64,000 nucleotides of DNA, taken from Pagrus major (lineage: Eukaryota; Chordata; Actinopteri; Spariformes; Sparidae). The first letter of the stretch is position 1. Each line of letters opens with the position of its first letter. The stretch covers positions 12,275,446 through 12,339,445 of the forward strand of contig NC_133234.1 of assembly GCF_040436345.1 (NCBI RefSeq), in the 5' to 3' direction. The translations under genes and the position numbers were made by a program. Shown here one piece after another: positions 30,734 to 43,600 of the stretch. Below the pieces are notes generated by a model. It saw only the letters and a program-made list of their open reading frames with translations. It was not told where the DNA came from and made no database searches.

Positions 30734-32749
30734 TTAAAGTCCCTCTTCTTTAACTAAGTACTCTGGCAGAGTCTGAAATGCAGTCACAGGTACAGTCACT
30801 GGAACGGTCAATGATATGGTGCTGGGTTCAACAGTGGAGGGGGAAACCTCACTGGGGGGTGGAGGAGAAGGAAGTGGGACAGTGTGAATAATGTTTAAGT
30901 CACTGAGTTGTGTGGCGAAGGGTGCCTCTGAATGAGTCCGTAAGTGCTTGCGAAGGTAAGCAGCAAACAGAAAAGCTTTGCCACAGTGGGGGCAGCTGTG
31001 CGGTTTGCTGGTGGAGTGGATCTTCTGGTGTTTACGCAGTCCAGATTTGTTGAGGAAGCCTTTGCCACAGCTGTTGCAGATGTGAGGCCTCGGCTTGGGA
31101 TGCTGCTTCTCATGCTCCTGCAAGTCTGCCAGCTGTGTAAACTCTGCCTGGCAGGTTTCACAGACATGTGAGCCCAACGGCACGATTTTGGTGACTGTCG
31201 GAGGAGTGGAGTCGATGGAGTGAAGACTTTCATGTGCCTGAACTTCATCCCAGCTTCCAAATGTAGCTTCACAGTGTGTACAGGAGAACTGAGGGAGAGT
31301 TGTGTGGGCCGTAAATCCTGAAGCTGACCCGGCCTCTGTCTCCTGTTGTTGTTGTTGCTGTTGTTGCTGTTGTTGCTGTTGTTGCTGCTGTTGCTGCTGT
31401 TGCTGCTGCTGCTCAGAGTGCTCAGCTAGGTGAGTCCTCTCGTGTTTGCGCAGGCTTGAGGACACCACAAATGACTTCAAACACTCCTCACATTTGAAAG
31501 GCCTCTCCCCAGAGTGCACGCGACGATGCTTATTGAGGCTGGAGCGCTCGGCAAACGACTTGTCGCACTCAGTGCAAGAGAAGGGCCTGAGACCTGTGTG
31601 GACAAGCATGTGGCGCCGCAGATCCCAGGATGCTACAAAGGCCTTGTCACAGCTCTGGCATTTGTAAGGCCGCTCTCCAGAGTGAACACGTTCGTGCACG
31701 GCCAGATCAGCTGGCTGCCGGAACCTCTTGGAACACTTGTCACAGGGGTAGGGCTTGAAACCCAGGTGGGCCCGCTGGTGTCGACGGAAACTGGAGGGGT
31801 CAGAAAACATCTTGCCGCACTGTGGGCAGAGGAACGGCTTCTCACCAGAATGAGTGCGGAGATGAGACTGGTAGGAGGACAGCTGGGTGAAGCCCTTGCC
31901 ACACTGCTCACACTGATAGGGCTTGTTCTGGGAGTGAATGCGCTGATGGCAGGCCAGCGAGGAGGATCGGGAGAAGGCTTTGCCACAGTCTGAGCACAGG
32001 TATGGTTTTTCTCCAGTGTGGGAGCGCTCGTGGTTTTTCAGGTCCTTCAGCTCTGTGTACGTTTTCCCACACTCCTCACATGCGTACGGCCGATGACCCT
32101 GGTGGTTCCTCCTGTGTTTTCGGAACACTGAGGGGTCTGCAAAACTCTTACCGCACTCAGCGCAGAAGTACGGCTTTTCTCCCGTATGAGAGCGCATGTG
32201 CACCTTCAGTTTAGACAGAGTGGGGTAGCTCTTCGAGCACTGACGGCAGGAGTAAGGACGTTCACCACTGTGCTGCGTCATATGGATTCTCAGGCATATC
32301 GCTTGCATAAAGGCCTTCCCACACTCTGTGCATACGAAAGGTTTCTCCCCAGTGTGAGAGCGGCTGTGGTTGCGTAGCTCTGTGGGTGTCTTGTAGGCCT
32401 TGTGACAGTCGGGACACTGAAAGGGCCGCTGGGCTGAGTGAGTGCGCTCATGCTTTGAGAGTTGAGCCTTGCTCGAGAATGTTTTAGCACACTGAGAGCA
32501 TGTGTGCTGCTGCTGACGGTCCTTTGCATGTGCTGAAAGCTTGTGGCTCCGCAGAGCTGACAGACTCCTGAAAGCCTCTGTGCATGCAGAGCATTTGAAG
32601 GTAGGTTTGGCTTTTGGAGGCCTGCCTCTGCCACGCTTTTTTGCAGGCTGATCCCTCACCAGCTCTTCCTCTTGTGGGCTCTCTTCTTCCTGTGCAGGAG
32701 GGGTGTATTGCTCTGCAAGAGGTGGGCTGCCAGGCTGAGGAGAGGCCAT
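30734..32749 (-). CDS. zinc finger protein 668
   Basis: One coding exon encodes 671 aa with 18 C2H2 zinc fingers. Fourteen are in tandem, joined mostly by TGEKP-like linkers (about residues 48-450). A run of about 23 glutamines and a short linker follow, then four more fingers (about 500-625). The basic N-terminal segment contains [10 protein letters not shown], an AT-hook-like motif. Human ZNF668 (619 aa, nuclear, linked to p53 regulation and DNA repair) has the same general plan and lies next to ZNF646, as here. The ATG at 32749 is chosen because an acceptor (ttttag) lies 12 nt upstream at 32761-32762, so the whole ORF is one exon behind a 5' UTR intron. The polyQ tract is encoded by mixed CAA and CAG codons. 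Confidence 0.85.
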   Translation of the reverse strand: MASPQPGSPPLAEQYTPPAQEEESPQEEELVRDQPAKKRGRGRPPKAKPTFKCSACTEAFRSLSALRSHKLSAHAKDRQQQHTCSQCAKTFSSKAQLSKHERTHSAQRPFQCPDCHKAYKTPTELRNHSRSHTGEKPFVCTECGKAFMQAICLRIHMTQHSGERPYSCRQCSKSYPTLSKLKVHMRSHTGEKPYFCAECGKSFADPSVFRKHRRNHQGHRPYACEECGKTYTELKDLKNHERSHTGEKPYLCSDCGKAFSRSSSLACHQRIHSQNKPYQCEQCGKGFTQLSSYQSHLRTHSGEKPFLCPQCGKMFSDPSSFRRHQRAHLGFKPYPCDKCSKRFRQPADLAVHERVHSGERPYKCQSCDKAFVASWDLRRHMLVHTGLRPFSCTECDKSFAERSSLNKHRRVHSGERPFKCEECLKSFVVSSSLRKHERTHLAEHSEQQQQQQQQQQQQQQQQQQQQQQQETEAGSASGFTAHTTLPQFSCTHCEATFGSWDEVQAHESLHSIDSTPPTVTKIVPLGSHVCETCQAEFTQLADLQEHEKQHPKPRPHICNSCGKGFLNKSGLRKHQKIHSTSKPHSCPHCGKAFLFAAYLRKHLRTHSEAPFATQLSDLNIIHTVPLPSPPPPSEVSPSTVEPSTISLTVPVTVPVTAFQTLPEYLVKEEGL
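31343..31411 (-). repeat. polyglutamine-coding trinucleotide repeat in znf668
   Basis: There are 23 consecutive Gln codons, a mixture of CAA and CAG, between fingers 14 and 15. CAA interruptions usually make such tracts less prone to expansion. The tract separates the two finger clusters. Confidence 0.95.
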
Positions 32750-35016
32750 CTTTATATCTGCTAAAAGATTACATAGAAAGACTTTTTAATAATTATGTAA
32801 TTACACAGTCCATTGGCAGCAAACGGATATGACACTGCAAGATTGTTCAACAGATATCAGGTTTAAGTCATGTGGTGGATATGAAATAAGAGAGCAGATC
32901 GTCAGTGACAGTGGCTAATGGTGGACCAGGAAAGAACATATTTGTAATACCATAATAACAGAAATATGTGGGTGTGCATTAAATCACAAAATGGCTGGCA
33001 TTAGGACCTCAGGGACAATAAGCTAACCGCTTTGATGCCAGAGGAAGTTGGCGGTGTACTGACGGAGCTCGCTGTGTATGGATGAGGGACATATGCCCGA
33101 CAGGAGACAAGGCTCAAAGCTCATGAGTCAGTTTGATGGTGTAAACAACTGGATACAGTATGTACGTATTCATTTTCGCTAGCTTTCTTGCTAAACATTT
33201 CACTAACTCAAAATGGCTGGCTTTAGGACCGGCTGCACCAATTCAGTCGATAGTGTCATCATCATCATGTCCGTGATATACGGGATGTATATCGCTAACA
33301 CTAGCTGTCTTTGCAGCGTGTGTGCATTAGAGAAAAAAAGGACCGTTCTTACCTGAATCAGGACATTAATAGTTGGTCGATAATGCCCAGAGAAACGTTT
33401 TGGTACACGGCTGCATTTGCTGTGAGACACGGCGATTCCTGTTGACTGGCTGCAGTGTGGGGGACGGCTCTAGGACCATGATGACGACAGCTCTCGGCAA
33501 GCCAAGTGTGCAACATTTTAATGCGTTTATTAGGGAAAAACCAAGTTATGACACATAATAAATATATTAGAAACCCCCTTGTAAAATAATGGCAGCTCTA
33601 ATAAAGCTAACAGACTGTCAACCACAATGGAAACATGCGTACCAAACTGAAGCGAAGAGAATCTGCACTGTTCACCAGTCAATGGCAGAGCTAGCCACGT
33701 AAGCTAACCTAGCTAGCAGCTAATGTGTTATACGCGAGAACCAGCAGCCGAATAGTGAGAAGAACATTTAAATTATTGTTTTTCCGTGCGTGTTTTATTT
33801 GCTTGTGATTCCTTCAACTTGGAGCTCGCAGCAGTTTTTATTAACTCAACTTTTTGCCCGCCTTGGTCAGTGACTTTAGAGAGGGAAGTATTTCTCTGCT
33901 GCACATTTCCTGTTTCCTAGCAACAAGAGCAATGTGGAAATGGGAATGGAAGGAAAAAAGACAATTGCAAAAAAGGGGTTGCCCTTTTACATAAAAATAG
34001 CGTTTTTAAAAGAATGAATGAAAACATATCCTCGGATGCTTGCATTGAATCGTTAATGCTGCAGGTATTTAGTTTGACGCATTTGCTGACGTTGTGATTC
34101 CGCGTTGAAAACGACTTCTTGGCTTTTTGGTGCAATGTTTGTTTAGCTAGCCACGGTGATGCTAGCTAGCTGGTTTCGCGCTAACATTAGCTCACAGTTT
34201 GGTCAAACAAATGTAACCATAGTTAACCTGTCCGCTCCTCTGTATAACCTGACGAGGGCGCGTATGTGTACTCTGTTTTTTCGTTTATTATGTGGAGGGT
34301 ATGGGTATCTGCAGCGGCAATAAATCGGCGGAGAATGGCGTTGGTCTCCCGGTTTATTGACATAGCTAGCTAGCTCAGTTAGCCTGCTATTGCAGTTATG
34401 AAGCAAACATGTCAGGCTTGGTACTGTTTCTAGCTAACTGCGTTCAATTTGATAAGTCTGTCCATGAATGCTGGGAAGCATTTAAAACTACCATACTGTG
34501 GATGTTTTTTTCACTTCAATATTTATCGACTTTGACAGACTTAAATCAGGGATCAACATATGTGAAGCATTACAACTATTGTTCACTGTAGCTACAAACC
34601 TGGCACTGGTGTGTTGTACGGGTTAAGTTGTGATATTGTATTGTAGAATAATTGTATGAGTAAAAGAGTGATAGATTTAGAAAAAATGTCATAGGTTATC
34701 TGTATTAACCCATTATGTTTATATTATCTACTGTATCAAAAATGAATACTGTCATGCATTCACCACAGCTTTAACTGGCATCTCTTCTGTCCTCAACAGC
34801 TCAATTTGCCTGCTTCTCTCTAACTCAAGTCACTCTTCCATTGTGTGGAACTGGTCCTCAACATCCTCTGCCGTGTTACCTCCTTGGAAACTCTTTGGAC
34901 CTTATTGTAAAGAACTATATTCTTTTAAAACGGACAGTCAAGGCATCTAATGCATTTCCCTCCTGCATATTCATACACTCTGTGTCTGGTGCACTTGATT
35001 CAATCATTATCTTGTA
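32750..35016. promoter_or_regulatory. head-to-head promoter region of znf668 and znf646
   Basis: The two genes diverge from this 2.3-kb stretch. On the minus side, an acceptor at 32761-32762 and a consensus donor at 33351-33352 (cag|gtaag) define a probable znf668 5' UTR exon ending at 33353. On the plus side, an acceptor (cctcaacag) at 34799 opens the exon that carries the znf646 ATG. The core promoters therefore lie between about 33400 and 34700. GCTAGC-rich, mildly repetitive sequence fills 33690-34390. No TATA box or CpG island was confirmed. Confidence 0.55.
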
Positions 35017-38000
35017 ATGGCAGTGCAAGACCCTGGCAGGACAACAGGTTTTCCTTGCAAACAATGTGGCATGGTATGTCCCAATATGCCGAGTCTGCTC
35101 GAGCACATGGACGCTCATCTTCAACAGGAGGAAGAACGCAAATTTAAATGTGATGAATGTGGACGTGGTTATAGGCATGCTGGTAGCCTAGCGAACCACA
35201 AAAAGACTCACGAAGTGGGCTCTTTTCAATGTAACATATGTGGTAAAGAAAACTCTAACGCTTCGTCCCTGAAGAGTCATCTCCGGAGCCACACTTCACA
35301 AAAAAAGTACTCCTGTGAAGAATGTGGGAAAGCTTTTCGTCTGGCAACACAGTTGGCTACACATGAGAAGGTTCATCTTGCCAAGCGAGTAAAGGAGCAG
35401 TCGTACAGGAAGATAGACATGGATTGTCCCTCACATGAAATTGGAAACGATCACCCTGATCATCTCGATGATGAGCACTCAGCCAGCGTTGGGATTTCCA
35501 TTGAAAATAGCCCATCTGAGGACCAGACGGATGCTCTTTATAATGCACAGTCCGAGACCTCTGATGATGCAGCAAATCGACCATTCAGATGCGATGTATG
35601 TGACAAATCATACATACACCATCGAAGCTTGACCAACCATAAAAAGACTCACCAAGTCGGGATGTTTGAGTGCACAGTGTGTTTCAAGCTGTTCAATAAC
35701 ATGGCTGCCCTCTACAGCCACCAGAGAACTCACAAGGCAAGAAGCGGAACAGACCCTGGTTCGATTGGTCAGTCATACACAGACACATCACTGGACCAGT
35801 TTTCACCTCAAAGCCAGGATGCTCGAGTCAACTTTTGCCATTTGTGTCAGGTTCTATTCCCCAATGATGAAGAGTTCCAGGAGCACATCCAAATGCATAA
35901 CTCTTCATCCCTGTCTTTTGGGCTTCAAGATACCCTGTCAGACAACCACAATATGTCATATGAAAACAGTATTGCTTCACCCGAGTCAAATTTTTATGCA
36001 TCCCCTATCAATAATATTCCTTCAGTATCATCAATTGATAATCACGGAGGTTTCGATCAGCCGCAAGAGCAGATTAGAAGCAATGGTCATGTGTATTCAG
36101 ACTGCTCCAATAATCAAACACCATCTTCCAATAGCACTCAGGGAGAACCCCCAATCATAGACCCAAGCATTCTCATTCCTGCCCTGACGCACACACACAA
36201 CACTGACAATGCAACTGAAATGGAAGAGACTTCAACTGTAGATTCTGATGAGCGTCCCTTCAAGTGTCAAATCTGTGGTAAAAGCTACAGGCACTCTGGG
36301 AGCCTCATCAACCACAAGCGGTCACACCAGGTCGGGATTTACCAGTGTTCCATCTGCAGGAAGAGTTATCCTCACCTGGCCGCCCTCAAGAGTCATCTTC
36401 GTCTCCACAAAGCACAGCCGTCATCTTTTAGCCTCATTGCTGAGGGAGACTGGCTCTCCTCAGAGCCCCTGACTCTGGATAACCAACAGGGCTGCTTCTC
36501 CTCTCAAGAAGAAGAGGAGGACCCTCCTGTGCTCGGCATGGATCAGGAGAACGGAGCTGACCACAGCAATGGGGCTTTGTACCATGAGCAGTTTAATCAG
36601 GACTTTTCCCAGGATATGACTGCGCATCTACCTCACAATGAACAACTGATGCAGAGGCACATGTGTGCAGACTGTGGTGAGACATTTGCGGATATTGCAG
36701 GGATTAAGTCTCACAGTTGCCCACTGCTACAACAGCAACATGACACTACTAGCAGTGACTATGATGCTAATGTAAATTTCCAGGACAGTAATGGTCACTG
36801 TGCCGTTGGAAATCCAGGAAATAATGTGGAGTTCCCTGGTCTGAATGGTAGCCACGACCAAAGTTACTTTGAACAGAATTTCCATGACAATATGAGCAGT
36901 GATCAGCTGAATGGTTGCGGAGAAGGCAATGGTGTCGCTGACGAGGAGGAAGACGATGATGGAGATCTTTATCAGTGCTCTATATGTGGAAACAGCTACA
37001 CCAGCATGAGGGCTCTGAGGAGCCACCTCAGAGGCCACACACAGTCCCATGCTACTCCTGCAAGCTCAGGGCCTTCTTCTATGTCCTCCCATGAAGGAGT
37101 GAAAGACGAGGAGCCTGGAGAGATGATGATCTGTAGCACATGTGGGGAGAGTTTTGCCAATAGGCAGGACATGATAACTCATCAGCTTCTACACAACAAG
37201 GACCTGGTAGATGAGGTTAATCATTTGCAAATGAACAACGGTGACGTATCCGGAGGCAAGGAGGAAGTACAGAGTATCATCTGCGGCAGCTGCGGCATCT
37301 TTTGCACCAGCTACCATCATCTTGAGAACCATGGCTGCACAGCTGAGAGGAAGGATAAGGTGACAGACGGTAAAGAGGAAATGAAAGCAAATGATGTTGC
37401 CCAACATGAAGATTCGAGCCGCTACAAAGAAACTGTTGACATGGAACATCGTCAGTACAAGTGCGATCAGTGTGGTCGCTCATACAGACACGCCGGATCC
37501 CTCCTCAACCACAAAAAGTCCCACAAAACAGGTGTATTCAGATGCCTCGTCTGCCAGAAGCGCTTCTACAACCTTTTGGCCCTTAAAAACCACCAAAGGT
37601 CTCACTTTGATATTAAGAGGTTAGTTCCAACGTTTATACATGCAACATCTTACATTTTATTCAACTTTTATTACTTGTTGGAAATTTGTAAAAAATGTTA
37701 AGAAAAGACTAGGAGTTGCCTTTGAAATGTTTTTTGTTATTCAGATGTGTTATGTCATCACAGCTCTATTCCCTGTTTTGTAAACACAGAATTAACCATA
37801 CTCCTTTTCTCCTCCCCCAGGCATACTTGCCATGAGTGTGGGAAAGCCTTCAAAATTCAGAAGCAGCTATTGAACCACCTGAGAAGACACAAAGAGAACC
37901 AAGCCAAAATCCAAGAACTCAACAGCCAGATCCAGGCCCTCATGCAGATGAATGGGACCAAGTCAGATGGAGGAATGCAGTCCTTGACTTCAAATGCCAA

Positions 38001-40642
38001 TCAGGCTTTAACGTCTTCTCGACGCTGCAAGCAACTCCCTGAAGGGAAGACGGGACAAACAAAGTCTGAGATCTCAGTTAAATCAGAGGACACAGGTGAC
38101 CGCCGACCTTTCGCCTGCGACCAGTGTGGGCGCACATATCGCCACGCAGGAAGTCTGGTCAACCACAGAAACTCCCATAAAACAGGTGAATATTACTGTT
38201 CCGTCTGTAACAACACATACTCCAATCAGCTAGCAATGAAGAACCACCTGCGCACCCACTTTGCATTTAAAAAGCACTCCTGCCAAAACTGTGGAAAAGG
38301 CTTTAGGGGAAAGAAGCAACTATTAGCCCACGTTTGTGCAGATCTCAGAAAGGATGGGGCCGGAGGCAGGAGGGGTTTAAAATCTCGAGCCTTTAAGTGT
38401 AAGGGATGTAAGCAGGCATTTCTCTCTGTCGACCAACTGACAGCCCACACCTGTGACAGACCTTCAGGCAGCCGCGATGCACAAACAAATACACGTTCAA
38501 ACAAAGAGGAGCGGCCTTTCACGTGCAACATATGTAATCGCAGCTACCGCCATGCAGGCTCACTCCTGAACCACAAAAACACCCACAAGACAGGACACTT
38601 CAGCTGCACCTTCTGCTCCAAGCCCTTCACCAACCCAATGGCTCTACGTAATCACACGCGCATCCACACACAGAAGAAAAAGTATGTGTGTCTCACATGC
38701 GGGAAGGCATTCCGCCTCGCCAGTATCCTGCACAACCACCAGAGGGTCCATAACCGGGTTTCGAGTCACTTCAGCTGCTCTGCGTGTGGAAAGAGCTTCC
38801 AGGGCAGGTCCGGCCTGAAGAGGCACCGTTGCCGCAGAGGTCAGGAGAACTCCGCGCGGGCTGGGATCCAGCAGTCAGAGAGGGGAGACAAGTGCTTCAT
38901 GTGAGTTACTGTTTTACTGAACTGAGAATGTGAGTCTTGCTTTGTCTATTAATCATTATTTAGGTAGTTTGGCCAAAAATTGAAATATTATCATAATCGC
39001 AACATGGCCAAGTGCACTATATCGAAATTGCAGTAGCTGCAATTTTTTGGGATGCGAATGTGTCAAAACATACCTGGCCTACAAAACATATTCTCCAGAC
39101 TTTAAGGGTGCCTGTACAGACCAGCATATTAGCCAATAGTAGCTTATTACAGGGTATATCTGTATTGATGCATATGTTGGCTGATAGATTGCAGAAAGAA
39201 GTTCAACTTATTTTGTTTCACCAGGAAGCACTGAGAAGTTTATTACTTGTATTCATTTATTTATTTATTTATTTATTTTTTTATACTGTGAAATGTCATG
39301 GTTAATACTAAAAGAACAAATTTAAAGGATCTTTACCAACAATGTTTGTTTATGTAAAATAACAAATATCAGTCAACTGTTACTGAATTTTTAAAGTATT
39401 GGAATCAGCCTCAAAGATCCAGTATTAGTCAGGCTATTAATTCTTAAAGTATTGTAAAGACTAAAAACTGTAATAGAGGTTAGAACTCCAGCAACACTTG
39501 TAGTATATAGAATATTTTTATTGTTGTCTTTAATGTCTTTGTACTACAACTGTTGCTGGAGTTTTTCCTTCCTCCATTCACTTTGGAAGTAAGTGAAGTT
39601 GTGCCAGAAACCCATACTCTTCTTCTCACAATGTTAATAGTAAAGTATTATGATTAGTTTGCAGGATGATAAAGAATGTTGGGTCAAATGATTTGAGTTG
39701 AAATATAATATAAAATATTGAATTTGAACATATCCCTGCTGCAGGTGTGACCTGTGTGGGCGCTCCTACCGCCATGCTGGCTCCCTCCTCAACCATAAAA
39801 AGACACACTCCGAGAACCTCCACCACTGTACCTTGTGTCTCCAGACTTTTCCTGACCCTCTGACTCTACAGATACACTCCCAGATGAGGCGTCACTGCTG
39901 CCCCGAGTGTGGCAAGACCTTCTGTCTGGTCGCACACTTGCAGAGCCACATGGAGGTGCACTCGAAGGACCGATCTGTCGTCTGCAGCCCCTGCCAGGAG
40001 AGCTTTCCCAACACAGCCAGCTACCAGCAGCACCAGGACATGCAGCACGGGGCTCAGGACCCCTATCAACAAGGCATGGCTGAACCTGTAGATACCAACA
40101 TCTGCTGGGACTCAGGAATAGATCAGACCATAGGGATGGACGTGATGCACAAGCAAGTTCCCCCACCTTTGTCACATATTCCAGAGAGCATCGCTAATTC
40201 ACAGAATGACAACTCTGCTGGCGCAGAAGAGAAGAGCCACGTCTGCGAGCACTGTGGCCGCACTTACCGCCATGCCGGCTCCCTCCTCAACCACAAGAAC
40301 AGCCACAAGACAGGCTCCTTCTTCTGCTCCATCTGCCAGAAAGAGTTCACCAACCTGATGGCTCTCAAGAACCACCGGCGCATCCACACGGAGCCCAAGC
40401 GCTACCAGTGTCTGGAGTGCGGGAAGGCGTTCCGCGTGTCCACTCAGCTCATATGTCACCGACGAATCCACACCAAAGAGAAGCCCTTCGCCTGCCTGCT
40501 GTGCGACAAGAGCTTTTCCAGCAAGTCCAACCTGCGGCACCATCAGAAGATGCACCAGAACACTCAGACCTACGACTCCTCTTTTAGCATGGATGCTAAC
40601 ACGTTTATGGACATGGACTTGGACATGGGGTCTTTCCTTTGA
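35017..40642 (+). CDS. zinc finger protein 646
   Basis: Three coding exons (35017-37619, 37821-38900, 39745-40642) join in phase to give 1526 aa; human ZNF646 is about 1830 aa. I count about 32 C2H2 fingers, four of them ending in HxxxC or otherwise irregular. The protein is built from a repeated module. A finger of the type GRxYRHAGSLxNHKKTH is followed by one with xxLMALKNHxRxH and often by a GKAFRxxxQL finger. Nine modules carry a recognisable YRHAGSL-type finger, four of them in exon 1 being more diverged or fully conserved in alternation. Acidic, Asn/Ser-rich linkers separate the modules in exon 1. The junction at 37619/37821 falls directly before a finger (R|HTCHEC) and that at 38900/39745 directly before CDLC. 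It is a presumed nuclear DNA-binding protein of uncertain targets. The head-to-head position with znf668 matches the human arrangement at 16p11.2. Confidence 0.9.
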
Positions 40643-43600
40643 AGATTCCAGAGTGTACAAGAGTTAATTATCTGTTATTTAACCCCTATCAATAATTGTA
40701 AAACAGCTATTTTATTTTTATTTTAATTTTTTTCAGAAAGTGCTCCTTGGTCCTAACAGAAAACATGCATATTTCATTACTGACTTCCAGTCTTACCTCC
40801 ACAACAGATGCTCACATCACTGAAAGGTCTCAGACCTCTCAGTCAGCTTTTAGTAAGGCCTGAATGTTTTCCTATGAATACACAGGATCCAAGAATACAG
40901 GGCTGGTGATGAAAATATTAGTCGCCGCTCACTCCTCAACAACAAACCAAACAACCAAAGTGAACAGAAAAAGTGCAGCCCAGGTCCATGTAAAAACATT
41001 AACACTGAAAACATGTTTTTGTACAACAGTACTGTTCTAACGGTGATCTCTCCTCTCTTGCTATGTATAATTGTGTTCAGTGCCTCTGTAAGTTCCTTAG
41101 GAAACAAAATATACAAACTATATTTATCTCTGAATCCTTTTGTTAGCTTCAGTGTCGAAGGACTGCTCACTTTCCTTGGGGATTTCACATAGGGCAAGCC
41201 TGTTATTATTAAGTCAAAATACCTCTGGGTGTGTCCAAAGGTCAGTGGCAAAGTGATTTACTGAAATCATATTATCAAGTAAATAGTCGTACTGCTAATA
41301 ATATTCACGTTGAGTGACATTGTATGCTAAAATGGATGTATTTATTAATTTATTCCTGTTATTTTATGTGCATATTTTATTAGGAAAACCTTTTATGAAT
41401 GTTGTAAAAAAAGAAAAAAACTGTCTTCTAAAACTCATGTAGCCTTTAACAATCTTCATCAGTCGATTTGTATTTACTTCTTCGTTCTCAGTTACAACAG
41501 GCAGGAATGAATGAGCCGAGCATCATTGGCGTTATTGGCAGCACTCAGGGTAAACCTTCAAAAGGAACAAACCTGATGTGTAAAACATTGTAGATAATCG
41601 GTTTCTGAACTGAGCATTGCATTTATTTTCTCTCGTGCCATTTCAACACTCATGATTTAGCTCATGTAACAGTCATCACTCCAACATTTGGTTGCAGCTG
41701 CACTTGCAGTGCATGCTGTTTCTTGAACCTTTGGGAAGCATCAGTTATGTTGAAGTGCCAGTGCCTAAAGTGTAAGTCAACTGTAGCAGTTTTAATGTGA
41801 ACAAACCTCCTCTCACTGTACCTGTTATACTGTAAACCACAATATTGATTTTCAGATTTATCTTTTTAATTTATCTACTCATTTGTGAATCTCCTCAACC
41901 ACAAACAATTTAAAAGTCTTAAAGCAGTTGATAACAAAAGTGTTGCAACAGTGAGGTGAAAGTGGTTCCTTGACTTTTCTTCCCTCAGAGATGCTTTATA
42001 TGAAGCAAATAGAATGACTGTATTTTTACACACGTGGCCAAAATGCCTCCTTTCTGCCAAGCACAAGTATTACTACAAACGTACCTTTATGGATTTACAG
42101 GGACGAACCAGTTTCACCTTCACTGTCGAGTTCATGAACCACTTATTCTGTTGTTCTGTGAAAAATGTGCAATTATTGATTTTCTGGTTTATTTTTTGTG
42201 CCAAGTTGTCTGACGTGCCTGTTGTTCCTGAAGTTGTTTTTAGCAAAAGTGAACACATGGCCTTTGTTTTTATACCAATCTAAAAGTAGATTTTCTTTAT
42301 GCCTTATACATTACATTTCATGTATGAGTGGCACTGGTCGAGAAGTATGAAATACCTCATGGAAAGCCCTGCCTAGATAGCAACTGCTACTTAATGCCTC
42401 ATGCAGCTTAATTGTAGAGAATACACTGTAATAATAGAAACTCAGATAGTTAAGACAAATAGAATGGATGAAGCGTCATTTTAAAGGTTTTACTTTGTAG
42501 TTGTGCAGATGCTGTTCTTTCCATAACTTTCTCTGCAGTTTGTTATTTTCAGAGTTATATTTGCACATTTGTAGATGAAGACACTTGTAGCCTACAGAGG
42601 ACAGGAAGTCAAAGATAAAGCAGCCAACCTGTTGTCGGCTGTTTGATAGCTCACCTCAGCTAGTTTGCGGGTCGTAATATTTAAGCAATATGCTGAAAGT
42701 ATTGTTTCAGTGCATGAACTGAGTCTATCTCACTTGTTTGGTCTTACCATTGTATGAAGCACAGCGGCATCAGATTCAGTATACGGACACTAGCCTTGAA
42801 AGACCATGACACCATGTCATCTGCCATTTTGTTGTTTAAAATCTTATGTATTCATTGTAATTATTTCTCGCCGGGTCATGTTTCCGTATGCGATGGTAGC
42901 CTACATCCAAACCGACACATTTGAGTTAAAACTGACTTATTTTTTTATAACGTTCCCCATTTGATCTCCTGTGGCACTTAACACGTTCACTGCTCTGTCA
43001 TCTGTCACAATCACAACCTGGTATTTGTGACGTGTGTTGAATCTCAGAGCTCTCTCTGTAAATATTAGAATGAAAATATTGGTTGGATCTCTGTATGAGT
43101 TTCTTCAGCAGGAGAAAAGTGCTAGATTAGCTATTGTGTAATAAAAAAAAGGCATATACTGTACCACATGTTCTGATTTCTTGGATTTTCAGTGCTCAAA
43201 AAATGTCTGCTCACTATTTAATTAATATTTATATAACTATTTTGTCACTCTGAAACGTAGATTTTTACTTTTTTGTTAGAACTTAGTTTAGAGTATAAGC
43301 AGATTATCTAAAATAAAACTAGTTGAAATTGATTAAAAGACTTGGAAAATACAATGTGTTTTTTTTCTTGTTTATATTTCTTCACATATTGAGATGCTTA
43401 AAGGGTAACTCCACCAATTTTACATATTAAAGTGTGTTTACAGGGCTTGGGGAGTACTACTGCATATGTGAAAAATGTAGTATAAAGCCTTTTGTGGCTC
43501 CAGAGGAAGCTGCATGTAATCTGATGAATTGCCTCCAGTGATGTCACTCAGTGGCTATGTTGCACTGTGGGTAATGTCGGCAAAAGGTATCAGATTTCAT

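Noticed and set aside
35017-37701. znf646 ending at 37701 as a single-exon gene
   Set aside because: A donor at 37620 and an acceptor at 37820 join the frame directly into the next finger. The tail after 37619 is AT-rich intron.
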